Assembly (NCBI RefSeq): GCF_020687825.1 | Contig: NZ_JAJEWP010000001.1 | Span: forward strand, 482,078 to 546,077 | Origin: Fluctibacter halophilus | GTDB lineage: Bacteria > Pseudomonadota > Gammaproteobacteria > Enterobacterales > Alteromonadaceae | Length of the DNA stretch: 64,000 bases | Reading direction: 5' to 3' | Part shown: piece by piece, positions 35,743 to 44,381 of the stretch | How positions within the stretch are numbered: the stretch's first letter is position 1 | Layout of the letters: each line of letters opens with the position of its first letter | Notes under the pieces: model-generated | Seen by the model: only the letters and a program-made list of their open reading frames with translations | Database searches by the model: none | What the model was told of the DNA's origin: nothing | Position numbers and translations under genes: made by a program

Positions 35743-36570
35743 ATGTCATTATACGTAAATACCAATGTGTCGTCGTTGAATGCAACACGTCAACTGTTTA
35801 CCTCGAACAACAACCTCAGTACCGCGTTCGAGCGATTGTCTTCAGGGTTCCGGATTAACGGCGCCAAGGATGATGCGGCTGGATTACAAATTTCCAACCG
35901 TCTGACCACCCAGGTATTGGGTTTAAACATGGCGGTGCGTAATGCCAATGACGGCATTTCGTTGTCGCAAACCGCAGAAGGTGCGCTGGCAGAAACCACC
36001 ACCGCACTGCAACGTATCCGGGTATTGGCGGTACAGGCACAGAACGGGATCAACGGTTCATCGGACCGCCTGGCACTGCAAAAAGAAGTGTCGGCACTGA
36101 AGCAGGAAATTTCGCGAATTGCCGCGACCACCCAATTCGGGGGCGTGAACATTCTGACCGGAGATTATTCGGCGGCGTTTTTGGTCGGTGCCAATGCCGG
36201 ACAGACCATCAGCGTGAACATTTCCCGTACCGGAGGGTTTGGTACCTCAGGGTTGGGACTGGTGAACACCTCTGTTGCCACTGTTGATGGTGCTTCAGCG
36301 GCAATGGTGGCGGTATCTCAGGCGATTTCGACTATCGATGCTAAACGGGCTGATTTGGGTGCTATCCAAAACCGTTTTCAGTCCACCATCCGAAACCTGA
36401 GTAATATTTCGGAAAACGTGGCAGCGGCAAGATCGCGCATACGGGATACAGATTTTGCCGTTGAAACGGCAGAATTGACCCGCTGGCAGATCATCCAGCA
36501 GGCCAGCATAACTGTACTCGGACAGGCTAACCAACGGCCACAATCCGCACTACAATTATTGCAAGGATAA
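35743..36570 (+). CDS. Flagellin 3 (type B)
   Basis: 275-residue flagellin almost identical to flagellin 2 in the first 150 residues and in the last 80, with the same GAKDDAAGLQI and ELTRWQIIQQAS motifs. ATG 35743 is chosen because the SD GTTAGGAGAA (35728-35737) precedes it; a longer frame from 35683 has no flagellin homology in its first 20 codons. No clear promoter of its own is seen, so it may be read from flagellin 2. Confidence 0.97.
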   Translation: MSLYVNTNVSSLNATRQLFTSNNNLSTAFERLSSGFRINGAKDDAAGLQISNRLTTQVLGLNMAVRNANDGISLSQTAEGALAETTTALQRIRVLAVQAQNGINGSSDRLALQKEVSALKQEISRIAATTQFGGVNILTGDYSAAFLVGANAGQTISVNISRTGGFGTSGLGLVNTSVATVDGASAAMVAVSQAISTIDAKRADLGAIQNRFQSTIRNLSNISENVAAARSRIRDTDFAVETAELTRWQIIQQASITVLGQANQRPQSALQLLQG

Positions 36571-36609
36571 GTCTTTCCAAGAGGGTAGGAACTGAGAGGC
36601 CAACCCCAG

Positions 36610-36628
36610 GGTAAACCGGAGGTTTACC
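36610..36628 (+). other. GGA-loop hairpin in flagellin 3 3' UTR
   Basis: GGTAAACC-GGA-GGTTTACC is a perfect 8-bp stem with GGA as the loop, the form favoured by CsrA/RsmA proteins. A second stem CCTCGC-GTGA-GCGGGG with a GNRA-type loop follows at about 36649-36664. The 3' UTR is about 215 bases before the terminator. Confidence 0.5.
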
Positions 36629-36755
36629 GGCATGTTCAGGGATGAACCGCCTCGCGTGAGCGGGGAAAACGCCGACTAACAGGACCGAGAGTGTAGAAGT
36701 ATGGTTGAGAGGCCAGTATTCATTCTCAAACCCTGCCAGCCGGACGGAAACTTTA

Positions 36756-36782
36756 TTTGCTCGTTCTCCTAACGTGAGCAAG
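36756..36782 (+). other. anti-Shine-Dalgarno hairpin of flagellin 3 3' UTR
   Basis: TTTGCTC and GAGCAAA form a perfect 7-bp stem around the 13-base loop GTTCTCCTAACGT. The loop segment TTCTCCTAACG is the exact reverse complement of the flagellin 2 ribosome-binding site (34392-34402) and matches 10 bases at flagellin 3 (35728-35737). It sits 3 bases before the terminator, as after flagellin 1. Confidence 0.65.
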
Positions 36783-36785
36783 TTG

Positions 36786-36813
36786 GTCGGGTCATTTGAC
36801 CCGGCCTTTTTTA
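36786..36813 (+). terminator. terminator of flagellin 3
   Basis: GGTCGGGTCA-TT-TGACCCGGCC followed by six T. The rest of the 36571-37220 spacer is an A/T-rich stretch (36890-37025, with A-tracts that may act as an UP element or H-NS site), then the sigma-28 promoter and leader of flagellin 4. Confidence 0.92.
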
Positions 36814-37025
36814 TGCCGCCAACTTTTTGACAACATAAGACCTTCACGCTTCACACCCTAAATCTAAGCAGGGTATGTGCCAACTCTTTCACGCCTATTT
36901 ATTTAGCCTGATTTTTTTGTCAGGACCAAAACTTTTTGCCAAAAAAATACAGGTTTTTTTCTGCTTTTCTTAAAAACTCCTTTTAAAACAAAGTAATAGC
37001 CATCAAAAAAAATTTAAAAAAAAAC

Positions 37026-37052
37026 TAAAGATGTTTAAGAAGGGGCCGATAC
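37026..37052 (+). promoter_or_regulatory. sigma-28 promoter of flagellin 4
   Basis: TAAA-N15-GCCGATAC matches the FliA consensus at all but the last base. The -10 region is enclosed by AGGGG and CCCCT arms (37041-37056). The leader of about 160 bases contains the hairpin AATTCTG-TCCG-CAGAATT (37067-37084). Confidence 0.85.
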
Positions 37053-37220
37053 CCCTAGTTGAGAGGAATTCTGTCCGCAGAATTTAAGCATTTTGAACAC
37101 GGTAGAGGTGCCGGGTTCAAAACGATGAGGCAACACAACCGTCCGTGACGGGGAATGTTGAAAAAGAGGCGAACTGCTCAGCGGTGATTTTAGCCAGAGC
37201 CAGTTCTCAGGAGGTTTATT

Positions 37221-38045
37221 ATGACTTTGTATGTAAACACTAACGTGTCTTCACTGAATGCGCAGCGTCAGCTGTTCAATTCAGGACAAGCACTTAATAC
37301 ATCTTTCGAGAGATTGTCGTCTGGTTTCCGGATCAACCGTGCAGCGGATGATGCGGCGGGCCTGCAGATCTCTGATCGATTGACCACCCAGTTCCAAGGC
37401 TTGAACCAAGCCGTGCGTAACGCCAACGATGCTATCTCACTGTCGCAAACGGCAGAAGGTGCACTGGCTGAGGTAACCACTTCACTGCAGCGTATCCGTC
37501 AGTTGGCGGTTCAGTCGCAAAACGGTATCAACAGCTCTGCTGACCGTACTGCTTTGCAAAAAGAAGTGTCTGCCCTGAAACAGGAAATTTCCCGTGTTGC
37601 GTCTACTACGCAATTTGCCGGTAACGACCTGTTGACTGGCTCTTACTCAGCGGCCTTCCTGGTCGGTGCAAACGGTGGTCAAACCATTTCGGTTAACCTG
37701 TCTCGTTCAGGTGGCTTCGGTACTTCTGGTCTTGGACTGGCTAACACGACGGTTGCATCTGTTACCGGTGCATCTGCGGCATTGACGGCTATCGATACGG
37801 CCATTTCCACCATTGGTGGCGCCCGTGCCGACCTCGGTGCATTGCAAAACCGTTTCCAGTCAACCATCCGTAACCTGTCTAACATCTCTGAAAATATCGC
37901 AGGCGCCCGTTCGCGTATTCGTGATACAGATTTCGCCACAGAAACGGCTGAGTTGACCCGTAACCAGATCGTACAGCAGGCTTCTTTGTCTGTACTGAGT
38001 CAGGCTAACCAGCGTCCTCAGTCAGCATTGTCGCTGCTGGGATAA
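37221..38045 (+). CDS. Flagellin 4 (type A)
   Basis: 274-residue flagellin, type A like flagellin 1 (AQRQLFNS, GFRINRAADDAAGLQI, ELTRNQIVQQAS, end LLG). It has the best sigma-28 promoter and a different SD (CAGGAGG), which is not complementary to the TTAACG-flanking part of the 3' hairpin loops. This suggests it may escape control acting on flagellins 1-3. Its short 3' region ends in a strong terminator before flaG. Confidence 0.97.
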   Translation: MTLYVNTNVSSLNAQRQLFNSGQALNTSFERLSSGFRINRAADDAAGLQISDRLTTQFQGLNQAVRNANDAISLSQTAEGALAEVTTSLQRIRQLAVQSQNGINSSADRTALQKEVSALKQEISRVASTTQFAGNDLLTGSYSAAFLVGANGGQTISVNLSRSGGFGTSGLGLANTTVASVTGASAALTAIDTAISTIGGARADLGALQNRFQSTIRNLSNISENIAGARSRIRDTDFATETAELTRNQIVQQASLSVLSQANQRPQSALSLLG

Positions 38046-38074
38046 GGCTGAATAAGCCACTGGGCTAACGATTG

Positions 38075-38102
38075 AGCGGCTACTATACTAGTAGTAGCCG
38101 CT
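38075..38102 (+). terminator. terminator-like hairpin between flagellin 4 and flaG
   Basis: GCGGCTACTA-TACTAG-TAGTAGCCGC, a perfect 10-bp stem extended by one A-T pair, followed by TTTCTC. Only about 25 bases separate it from the flaG ATG, leaving little room for a promoter. Downstream genes may depend on read-through. Confidence 0.8.
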
Positions 38103-38127
38103 TTCTCAGAGTAAGTGGAGGTGAAAA

Positions 38128-38547
38128 ATGGACGTAGATTTTTCACAAGTTGGCCAGAATGTTGCTCTACAGTCGGGCGTTGCGGCGCCGGTCAGTAGAC
38201 CTTCTACGCCGCAAGAGCAGGAAACTGCTGCTGCCAACCAAACCCGCGAAACGGGTAAAGTTGTAGAGCAAGCGGCCGATAAAAAAGAAGGGTTAAACGG
38301 TGACGCCGCGCAGATTGAATCTGCGGTGGCAGAAATCAGCGAGTTTTTACAAGCGCAAAACCGGCAACTGGCGTTCTCTGTCGATGAAGGCAGTCAACGT
38401 TCAGTAGTGAAGGTGACCGATTCGGAATCCGGCGAAGTGATTCGTCAGATACCCTCGGAGGAAGTGCTGGAATTATCCAAGCGCATCCGTGACTTGCAAA
38501 GCGACGTTGGTGCTGCTGTGGGAGTGCTGTTTAACAAGCAAGTGTAA
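38128..38547 (+). CDS. flaG: FlaG family flagellar protein
   Basis: 139 residues. A disordered Gln/Glu-rich N-terminal half is followed by the FlaG domain (about 65-135) with QLAFSVDEGSQRSVVKVTDS and VIRQIPSEEVLELSKRI. FlaG proteins affect filament length in polar flagellates. SD GGAGGTG precedes the ATG. It starts just after the flagellin 4 terminator and leads into fliD. Confidence 0.92.
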   Translation: MDVDFSQVGQNVALQSGVAAPVSRPSTPQEQETAAANQTRETGKVVEQAADKKEGLNGDAAQIESAVAEISEFLQAQNRQLAFSVDEGSQRSVVKVTDSESGEVIRQIPSEEVLELSKRIRDLQSDVGAAVGVLFNKQV

Positions 38548-38566
38548 CTATATAAAGAGGTTCGTC

Positions 38567-40030
38567 ATGTCCATCCAGTCGTTAGGTGTCGGTTCTGGAC
38601 TCGCGTTAGATGATTTGGTTAATCAGCTTCTCGAAGCTGAGCGTAAACCAAAGCAGGATCGCTTGGACGCGAAAGAAGAATCCCTCGATGCAGAAATTTC
38701 TGCGTTGGGGACGCTGAAGTCAAAAATGAGTGACTTTCTGGACACTGTAGATGAGTTGCGTAGCGACTTTACTCTGCAGGGCCGGGAGCCCACGATTGAC
38801 AACCCGGATGAGGCTGTCGAACCCTTTACTGCCGAAGCATCCAACAGTGCGGTGCAAGGCTCTTATCAGATCGCGGTCACGCAGTTGGCCAGCGGCAGTC
38901 GGATCGAGAGCGCCAAAGCGATAGATGGCGGCTTTGCCAGCTCAAGTGACTCCGTCCTTGGGGCAGGCAGCGGTTCGCTGACCTTCAAAATTGATTCCAC
39001 CGGTGACAGCTTTTCCCTCAACGTCACCGCTGGCATGACATTGCAACAACTTCGCAACGCGGTTAACAGCGCCACCGACAATTTTGGTGTTACAGCCAGT
39101 ATTATCGATACCGGTACGGCCGATGGCGGTGCACGCTTAGTCTTTTCGTCGGATACCACCGGTGCTGGCAACGACCTGGTGATTGTGAATGACAACGACC
39201 TGGCCGATTTAAACCGTGTGGCAACAACCGATTCTACTGAAACGGCGACTTATCTGACGCCTGCCTTATCGGCGCAAAACGCCAAGGCGACCATCGATGG
39301 TATTGACGTTGAAAGTGATACCAATACGTTCGAAAACACCATAGAGAACGTGTCTTTTGAAGCGCAGGAAGTGTCTTCCCTTGCATCCGATGGCGTTACC
39401 TATCAGACATCCAAGCTGACCATCGGTTTTGATACCGAGGGGTTGGACAAGAAAATCCGTGATTTCGTTGATAATTACAATGCGTTGGCCAAAGAGATCA
39501 AAAGCCTGACCAAATACGGTTCGTCTGATTTGGAAGACGATGGTGCCCTGGCCGGCGACTTTATGATCCGTGGTATCCAGACCGGGCTGGCGAATATCCT
39601 AGGCTCCAGTGTCGGTGCATCTGCGCTGGGCGGACTGTTTCAAATTGGTGTTGAACTGAACGATAAAGGTGAACTGGAAATCAGTTCAACCGATAAGTTC
39701 GGTCTCGGCAGTGGCGAAGATCGTCTAAAAGAGGCGCTGGAAAACAACTACGATGACATCGCAGCCTTGTTTACCGACCCGGACGAAGGTATTGCCGCCC
39801 GATTGTATGAATACGTCAAGGAATACACCACCTTCAGTGGTTTACTGCCCACCCGGGAACGTTCTGTTAAGGACGAGAAAGATCAACTCGCCACGGAGCG
39901 GGAGCAATTTGAGCTCAGAATGATGAGTTATGAACAGATTTTGCGTGACAAATATCTGAATCTTGACCAGACCGTGGCAAAATTAAATCAGACCGGCAGT
40001 GCGTTGCTGGCATCATTGGGTAGTGCATAA
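38567..40030 (+). CDS. fliD: Filament cap protein FliD (HAP2)
   Basis: 487 residues. The N-terminal GVGSGLALDDLVNQLLEAER and the C-terminal coiled region (ATEREQFELRMMSYEQILRD, ending LNQTGSALLASL) are FliD-typical. It caps the filament and guides flagellin folding. ATG 38567 is chosen because AAGAGG precedes it by nine bases and the first 26 codons of the longer frame overlap flaG without homology. The flaG-fliD-fliS-fliT order is that of Vibrio. Confidence 0.95.
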   Translation: MSIQSLGVGSGLALDDLVNQLLEAERKPKQDRLDAKEESLDAEISALGTLKSKMSDFLDTVDELRSDFTLQGREPTIDNPDEAVEPFTAEASNSAVQGSYQIAVTQLASGSRIESAKAIDGGFASSSDSVLGAGSGSLTFKIDSTGDSFSLNVTAGMTLQQLRNAVNSATDNFGVTASIIDTGTADGGARLVFSSDTTGAGNDLVIVNDNDLADLNRVATTDSTETATYLTPALSAQNAKATIDGIDVESDTNTFENTIENVSFEAQEVSSLASDGVTYQTSKLTIGFDTEGLDKKIRDFVDNYNALAKEIKSLTKYGSSDLEDDGALAGDFMIRGIQTGLANILGSSVGASALGGLFQIGVELNDKGELEISSTDKFGLGSGEDRLKEALENNYDDIAALFTDPDEGIAARLYEYVKEYTTFSGLLPTRERSVKDEKDQLATEREQFELRMMSYEQILRDKYLNLDQTVAKLNQTGSALLASLGSA

Positions 40031-40041
40031 GGAGCATTTGT

Positions 40042-40473
40042 ATGTCATTGAAAGGTATTAATGCGTATAAAAAAGGCAATCTGAAACAAGACATTGCCAG
40101 CGCCGACCCGCATAAAATCACCTTGATGCTGATGCAGGGTGCGCTTGATCGCATGGCTTATGCCAAAGGCTGTATTGAGCGCAAAGACTATGAAGGAAAA
40201 GCCGAGCACCTGTCGAGGGTCAGTGCCATCCTGATCAATTTGCGTGATACCCTGGACATGGAAACCGGCGGCGAAGTGTCGGAAAACCTGTGGTCTTTGT
40301 ATGACTACATGGTGCAACGCATTACCGATGCCAACATCCAGAATGACTTGAACATCATGGATGAAGTCATTAACCTGATGCTACCGATAAAGACGGCTTG
40401 GGCCCAGATCCCTGAAGACGCCAAACAACAGGCGTATGAAGCTCAGCGTCAAAAACGACAAGCGGCTGTGTGA
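40042..40473 (+). CDS. fliS: Flagellin export chaperone FliS
   Basis: 143-residue helical chaperone that holds the flagellin C-terminus before export. The N-terminal region (INAYKKGNLKQDIASADPHK) and LMLMQGALDRMAYAKGCIER are conserved in the family. SD AAGGAG precedes the ATG. Its stop overlaps the next gene start. Confidence 0.95.
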   Translation: MSLKGINAYKKGNLKQDIASADPHKITLMLMQGALDRMAYAKGCIERKDYEGKAEHLSRVSAILINLRDTLDMETGGEVSENLWSLYDYMVQRITDANIQNDLNIMDEVINLMLPIKTAWAQIPEDAKQQAYEAQRQKRQAAV

Positions 40474-40778
40474 ACACACTGAAACTCGACCACCAAGACA
40501 CCCCAAGTCAACTCAAGGCGATTAATCACAAAATCGAATCCCTTTTCGACACGCAGCCACTGGACGGTGGCGCGTTGCTCGCCTTGATCAATGAACGCCA
40601 TGATATTGTTGTTGCAGCCCTCGAAGGAATGGATGCCGACGCCAAACGGCGTTTTGCTGAACATGAAAACACCATCAACCAAGCGTTAGTGCAACATGTT
40701 GTGCAACTGAGAAAAGATTCCCTACAGGAAGTTTCTGCATTGATGAAAGGGCTGAAAGCCGTCAAAAAGTACAAGTAA
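40470..40778 (+). CDS. FliT-like (FlaI-type) flagellar chaperone
   Basis: 102 residues, small helical protein in the fliT position directly overlapping fliS (GTG within the fliS stop region). Sequence conservation is low; assignment rests mainly on size, helical pattern and place. A fliT homologue would bind FliD. The following glycosyltransferase gene starts 5 bases after its stop, so both are probably one transcript. Confidence 0.65.
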   Translation: MNTLKLDHQDTPSQLKAINHKIESLFDTQPLDGGALLALINERHDIVVAALEGMDADAKRRFAEHENTINQALVQHVVQLRKDSLQEVSALMKGLKAVKKYK

Positions 40779-40782
40779 CAAT

Positions 40783-43700
40783 ATGCTAAACAACATTCGG
40801 CTACACATTGAAGAAGATGAAGGGTTGCAGCTTCAGCATGAGGAAGCATTAGCGACCACCATCAGCGAGCGCAGACCGTTAAATCATCAGGCATTCGCGC
40901 AAAATATCCCTTCCTTATTACCTTACCTGTCGCTGTCGAGCAAAAACATATCCGTGTTTGCCAACCGCTATGGTGAAACCAATATTGTTGATTATGGCAC
41001 TGGACGAACCCTTTATGGCACACACGTTTCGGAGCAGGTGAAGGCGCAGGTTGACCGGTTTTGTAATGCTCCGCTGAAAGTGACCCTCGACAGTGGTGTA
41101 CCCAATTGTAAGGCTGCTTCCGACGTAACGGCGTCATTGCCAGAACAACCTGCTTTTCAGGAAATGAAATGCCGTAGCCCACTGCCAGCGTCCATCGATT
41201 GTCTGGTTGTTCTGGGATTAGGGTTGGGGGAATACCTGGTTGATTTATTGTCGCGGGTGACCGTTAAAAACCTGATTATCTACGAGCCAGAAGTGCAGTA
41301 CTTTTGTTGCTCGGCACTGGTGAATGACTGGCGTCAGTTTTTTCAACAGGCATCACAGCAAGGGACATCGGTGTTTTTCCAGTTGGAGAAAGATGCCCGC
41401 AACATCGTGGCGGACATTTGTGAACTGAATGAAAATGTTCCGATACAGGAGTTTTTTGTTTATCAGCATTACCGTCACCCTGTTTTTGACAGTGTGGTTA
41501 ACGCGCTACGCTGCAGTAGCTGGCAAACGTTAATCACGACCGGAATTAGCTTTTCGCCGGAGTACTCGCGAGACAGTTTTGTGCCCCGTTGGCAACTGCC
41601 GTTCTCGCCGTTGGGGTGTACCGATGTGTCAGAGGATATGGCGCGTTTTAAAGCCAATTTAGCGGCATTTGAACGCTACTTCCCCGACATTTACCGACAA
41701 TTTAAACATTATTCACCAAAACATTGGCTCCCCGTTGTACAGCCCGATCAAGACGTTAATTTGATCAGAAAGGATGATTTAACCAATTGGTATGGTGAGC
41801 ATCCACGTCAGGAATCGGAACGTTGTGTTGAGGGCTTTGAACGGCGGCCGAACAAAGATGGCCTGGTGCTGGGATACAACGGTGAGAAGCTCAAGCACTA
41901 TGTTCACTATCGCTTTGTTAAAGAAACGGAAAACCTGCTGAAAGCACAGGAAGAAGAGGTCGGACAGTTGCCCGACACCATCCCTTCACTGATTGTGTTT
42001 GGCATCGGCGCCGGGTACTCGTTGCAGCGCATGTTAGAAACCCATGATGTTGAAAAGCTGTTCGTGTGTGAACCGAATACCGACTTCTTTTATGCCTCTT
42101 TGTTTGCCATTGATTGGCAACAGCTATTGCAACGGGTCGATGAAAAAGGTGGCCGTGTTTATATCAATATCGGCGATGATGGCAGTCATCTTTTTCGGGA
42201 CTTGCTCAACCAGTTCTACTCGATTGGTCCATACATTCTCGCCAATACCTATTTCCATCAAGGCTATTACAATGCAGCGCTGGCAGAAGCGATTGGTCAG
42301 TTGCGCGAGCAGCTTCAGGTTGTTATCTCAATGGGCGAGTATTTTGATCATGCCCGCTACGGGATCGCGCACACCAAACATGCATTTGAACAGGGGGCGC
42401 CTTTCCTGAAAAAGGCGGCCCGCAGGCACTTAAGCCAGACGGATAAAGACGTACCGGTGTTTTTTGTCGGCAATGGTCCTTCGTTGGATGCGTCCATCGA
42501 GTTGATCAAGGAGTCCCAACCGTCTGCCATCATTGTCTCCTGCGGTACGGCACTGAAGGTATTGCATAAGCACGGCATCGTGCCGGATTTTCATGCCGAG
42601 ATTGAACAGAACCGTTCCACCTACGACTGGGCTGTACGTATCGGCGATTTTGACTACCTGAAGGGGATTTCGTTGCTGTCCTGTAATGGGATTCACCCCG
42701 ATACTTGTGCGCTATATGCCGACGTTTTCAATGTGTTCAAGGAAGGTGAGTCGTCCACGGTTTCGACCATGAGCGCTTTGCAGGACTATGAGTTCGAAGT
42801 TCTCCAGTTTGCGTTCCCCACCGTAACCAATTTTGCGGTCAATTTTTTCTGTGCCCTTGGATTTAATCAGTTTTATCTGGTCGGCGTCGACATGGGGTTC
42901 GCCAGCGACGAGTACCATCATTCCAAAAACTCGGATTACTATGACCAGAATGGTAAGCCTATCTATGACTATAAAAAGGCCAATAACACGTCTTTGGTGG
43001 TCAAAGGTAATTTTCGTCCACGGGTGTTTACCAAGCATGAATTTAAAGTGGCCAAAGGGGTGTTGGAACAGTCGTTGGCTGCACATCGAGTGGAATGTTA
43101 CAACTGTAGCGACGGCGCATATATCGCCGGTTCCCAGCCGTTGGCGATGAACTATGTGTTGCTGGTATCGGCACCCGAAGACAAACTTTCCTGTATTCAA
43201 TCCATCAAGAATGAATGCTTTGTGACGTTACCGCCCTCCGTGTTTGAGCAACACTACCGGGCGAAATTCGATACCGCCTTACTGCTGGATGAACTGCACA
43301 AGTTTCGGGCCGTCGTAGCGCATGCGCGCCAGGAAGACATGACGGTGAGCGAGCTGATCGAAAAGCAGAAACAAATGCTGTTTGCATCCTATGCCCGGGG
43401 ACAGTCTTTACTGTTCTATTACCTGTACGGCACGGTCAACTATGCCAACGCAGTGTTCAGCAAGCTGCTGAACTATCAGGAGGATGACAGTGCTGAGGCG
43501 CTTAACAGGGCGGTGCAAGAGTGGGATAAGACACTGGCGCGGGTCGAAGAGCAGTTACAATTTGGCCCTGATGATGTGGATATTTCGTCCTCGCTGCCCA
43601 CTTACCGCAACAAAGTTTTTCTGACTGAACTGACAAAAACCTACAAAACGGCGTTGATCATGGTTGATTGCCCCATAGTTGAAGGGTATCTGATCACCTG

Positions 43701-44373
43701 CTGTGAAGCGTTCGATGTTGACTACACATTGTACAGAGAGATGGCGGAGGATCAGGATAGTGAGTTCGACTTGCTGTTTGTTTTTGACAGTGAGCAAAAA
43801 TATACACACACTGATTTTGCGTCGTTGTCGGACACGTATTGCTGGAAGAAAGCCGTGTATGGGTCGTATGAGTACTTTACGCCAGACACCGTGTCGGCCT
43901 TTGAAAGTGCTGCCCAAAACGTGGTGTTGATCCAGTGCAGACCCGGCATTGCCCGACAAATTTTTGACTTTAATGATGTTGGCATTGTTAGTGCAGGAGC
44001 GAATATTGGTTGCTGGATGTTTTTCTACGTGTTTGACAACGAACGCTTTTCCGTCGTATTACCCAAGGTGACGGCAACGCGACTGGCACAACCGTCTGAA
44101 AACAACCGTGAAGAGGCGTTGTTTGCTCCACTATCCGGCGCACCTGTGATTGAAACGGCCATGTACGTTGCTCGGCCAAGAGAACACATGGCGCACGCAC
44201 ATCAATCGGTGGATGCGTTGGGTAACCGGGGCTGCGTAAGACATTCGCCGTTAGGTATCGAAGACATCGTTAGCACCTGGCTGGAAAAGAAAGATGTTGT
44301 CAAGATACTCCGTAGTAACGTTCTGGATCGCCTGCCCGACATCGAACGGTGGGTGGAACAACAAGTAAAATAG
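40783..44373 (+). CDS. maf: Maf-type flagellin glycosyltransferase with duplicated N-terminal domain
   Basis: 1196 residues, much longer than usual motility accessory factors (about 600-700). A DUF115/MptE-like core at about 550-800 has VFFVGNGPSLDASIELI and FNQFYLVGVDMGFASDEYHH. Two related Rossmann-like segments precede it: CLVVLGLGLGEYLVDLL (about 138) and SLIVFGIGAGYSLQRML (about 401), each followed by an EP and a DW motif, indicating an internal duplication. The C-terminal 300 residues resemble nothing I recognise. Maf proteins transfer pseudaminic or legionaminic acid to flagellin Ser/Thr in the cytoplasm. Its place between fliT and pseB fits that role. Confidence 0.88.
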   Translation: MLNNIRLHIEEDEGLQLQHEEALATTISERRPLNHQAFAQNIPSLLPYLSLSSKNISVFANRYGETNIVDYGTGRTLYGTHVSEQVKAQVDRFCNAPLKVTLDSGVPNCKAASDVTASLPEQPAFQEMKCRSPLPASIDCLVVLGLGLGEYLVDLLSRVTVKNLIIYEPEVQYFCCSALVNDWRQFFQQASQQGTSVFFQLEKDARNIVADICELNENVPIQEFFVYQHYRHPVFDSVVNALRCSSWQTLITTGISFSPEYSRDSFVPRWQLPFSPLGCTDVSEDMARFKANLAAFERYFPDIYRQFKHYSPKHWLPVVQPDQDVNLIRKDDLTNWYGEHPRQESERCVEGFERRPNKDGLVLGYNGEKLKHYVHYRFVKETENLLKAQEEEVGQLPDTIPSLIVFGIGAGYSLQRMLETHDVEKLFVCEPNTDFFYASLFAIDWQQLLQRVDEKGGRVYINIGDDGSHLFRDLLNQFYSIGPYILANTYFHQGYYNAALAEAIGQLREQLQVVISMGEYFDHARYGIAHTKHAFEQGAPFLKKAARRHLSQTDKDVPVFFVGNGPSLDASIELIKESQPSAIIVSCGTALKVLHKHGIVPDFHAEIEQNRSTYDWAVRIGDFDYLKGISLLSCNGIHPDTCALYADVFNVFKEGESSTVSTMSALQDYEFEVLQFAFPTVTNFAVNFFCALGFNQFYLVGVDMGFASDEYHHSKNSDYYDQNGKPIYDYKKANNTSLVVKGNFRPRVFTKHEFKVAKGVLEQSLAAHRVECYNCSDGAYIAGSQPLAMNYVLLVSAPEDKLSCIQSIKNECFVTLPPSVFEQHYRAKFDTALLLDELHKFRAVVAHARQEDMTVSELIEKQKQMLFASYARGQSLLFYYLYGTVNYANAVFSKLLNYQEDDSAEALNRAVQEWDKTLARVEEQLQFGPDDVDISSSLPTYRNKVFLTELTKTYKTALIMVDCPIVEGYLITCCEAFDVDYTLYREMAEDQDSEFDLLFVFDSEQKYTHTDFASLSDTYCWKKAVYGSYEYFTPDTVSAFESAAQNVVLIQCRPGIARQIFDFNDVGIVSAGANIGCWMFFYVFDNERFSVVLPKVTATRLAQPSENNREEALFAPLSGAPVIETAMYVARPREHMAHAHQSVDALGNRGCVRHSPLGIEDIVSTWLEKKDVVKILRSNVLDRLPDIERWVEQQVK

Positions 44374-44381
44374 GAATTGCC

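Noticed and set aside
34052-37220. CRISPR array in the flagellin spacers
   Set aside because: Repeats are few, unequal and lie in leaders or terminators; no regular repeat-spacer pattern or cas genes.
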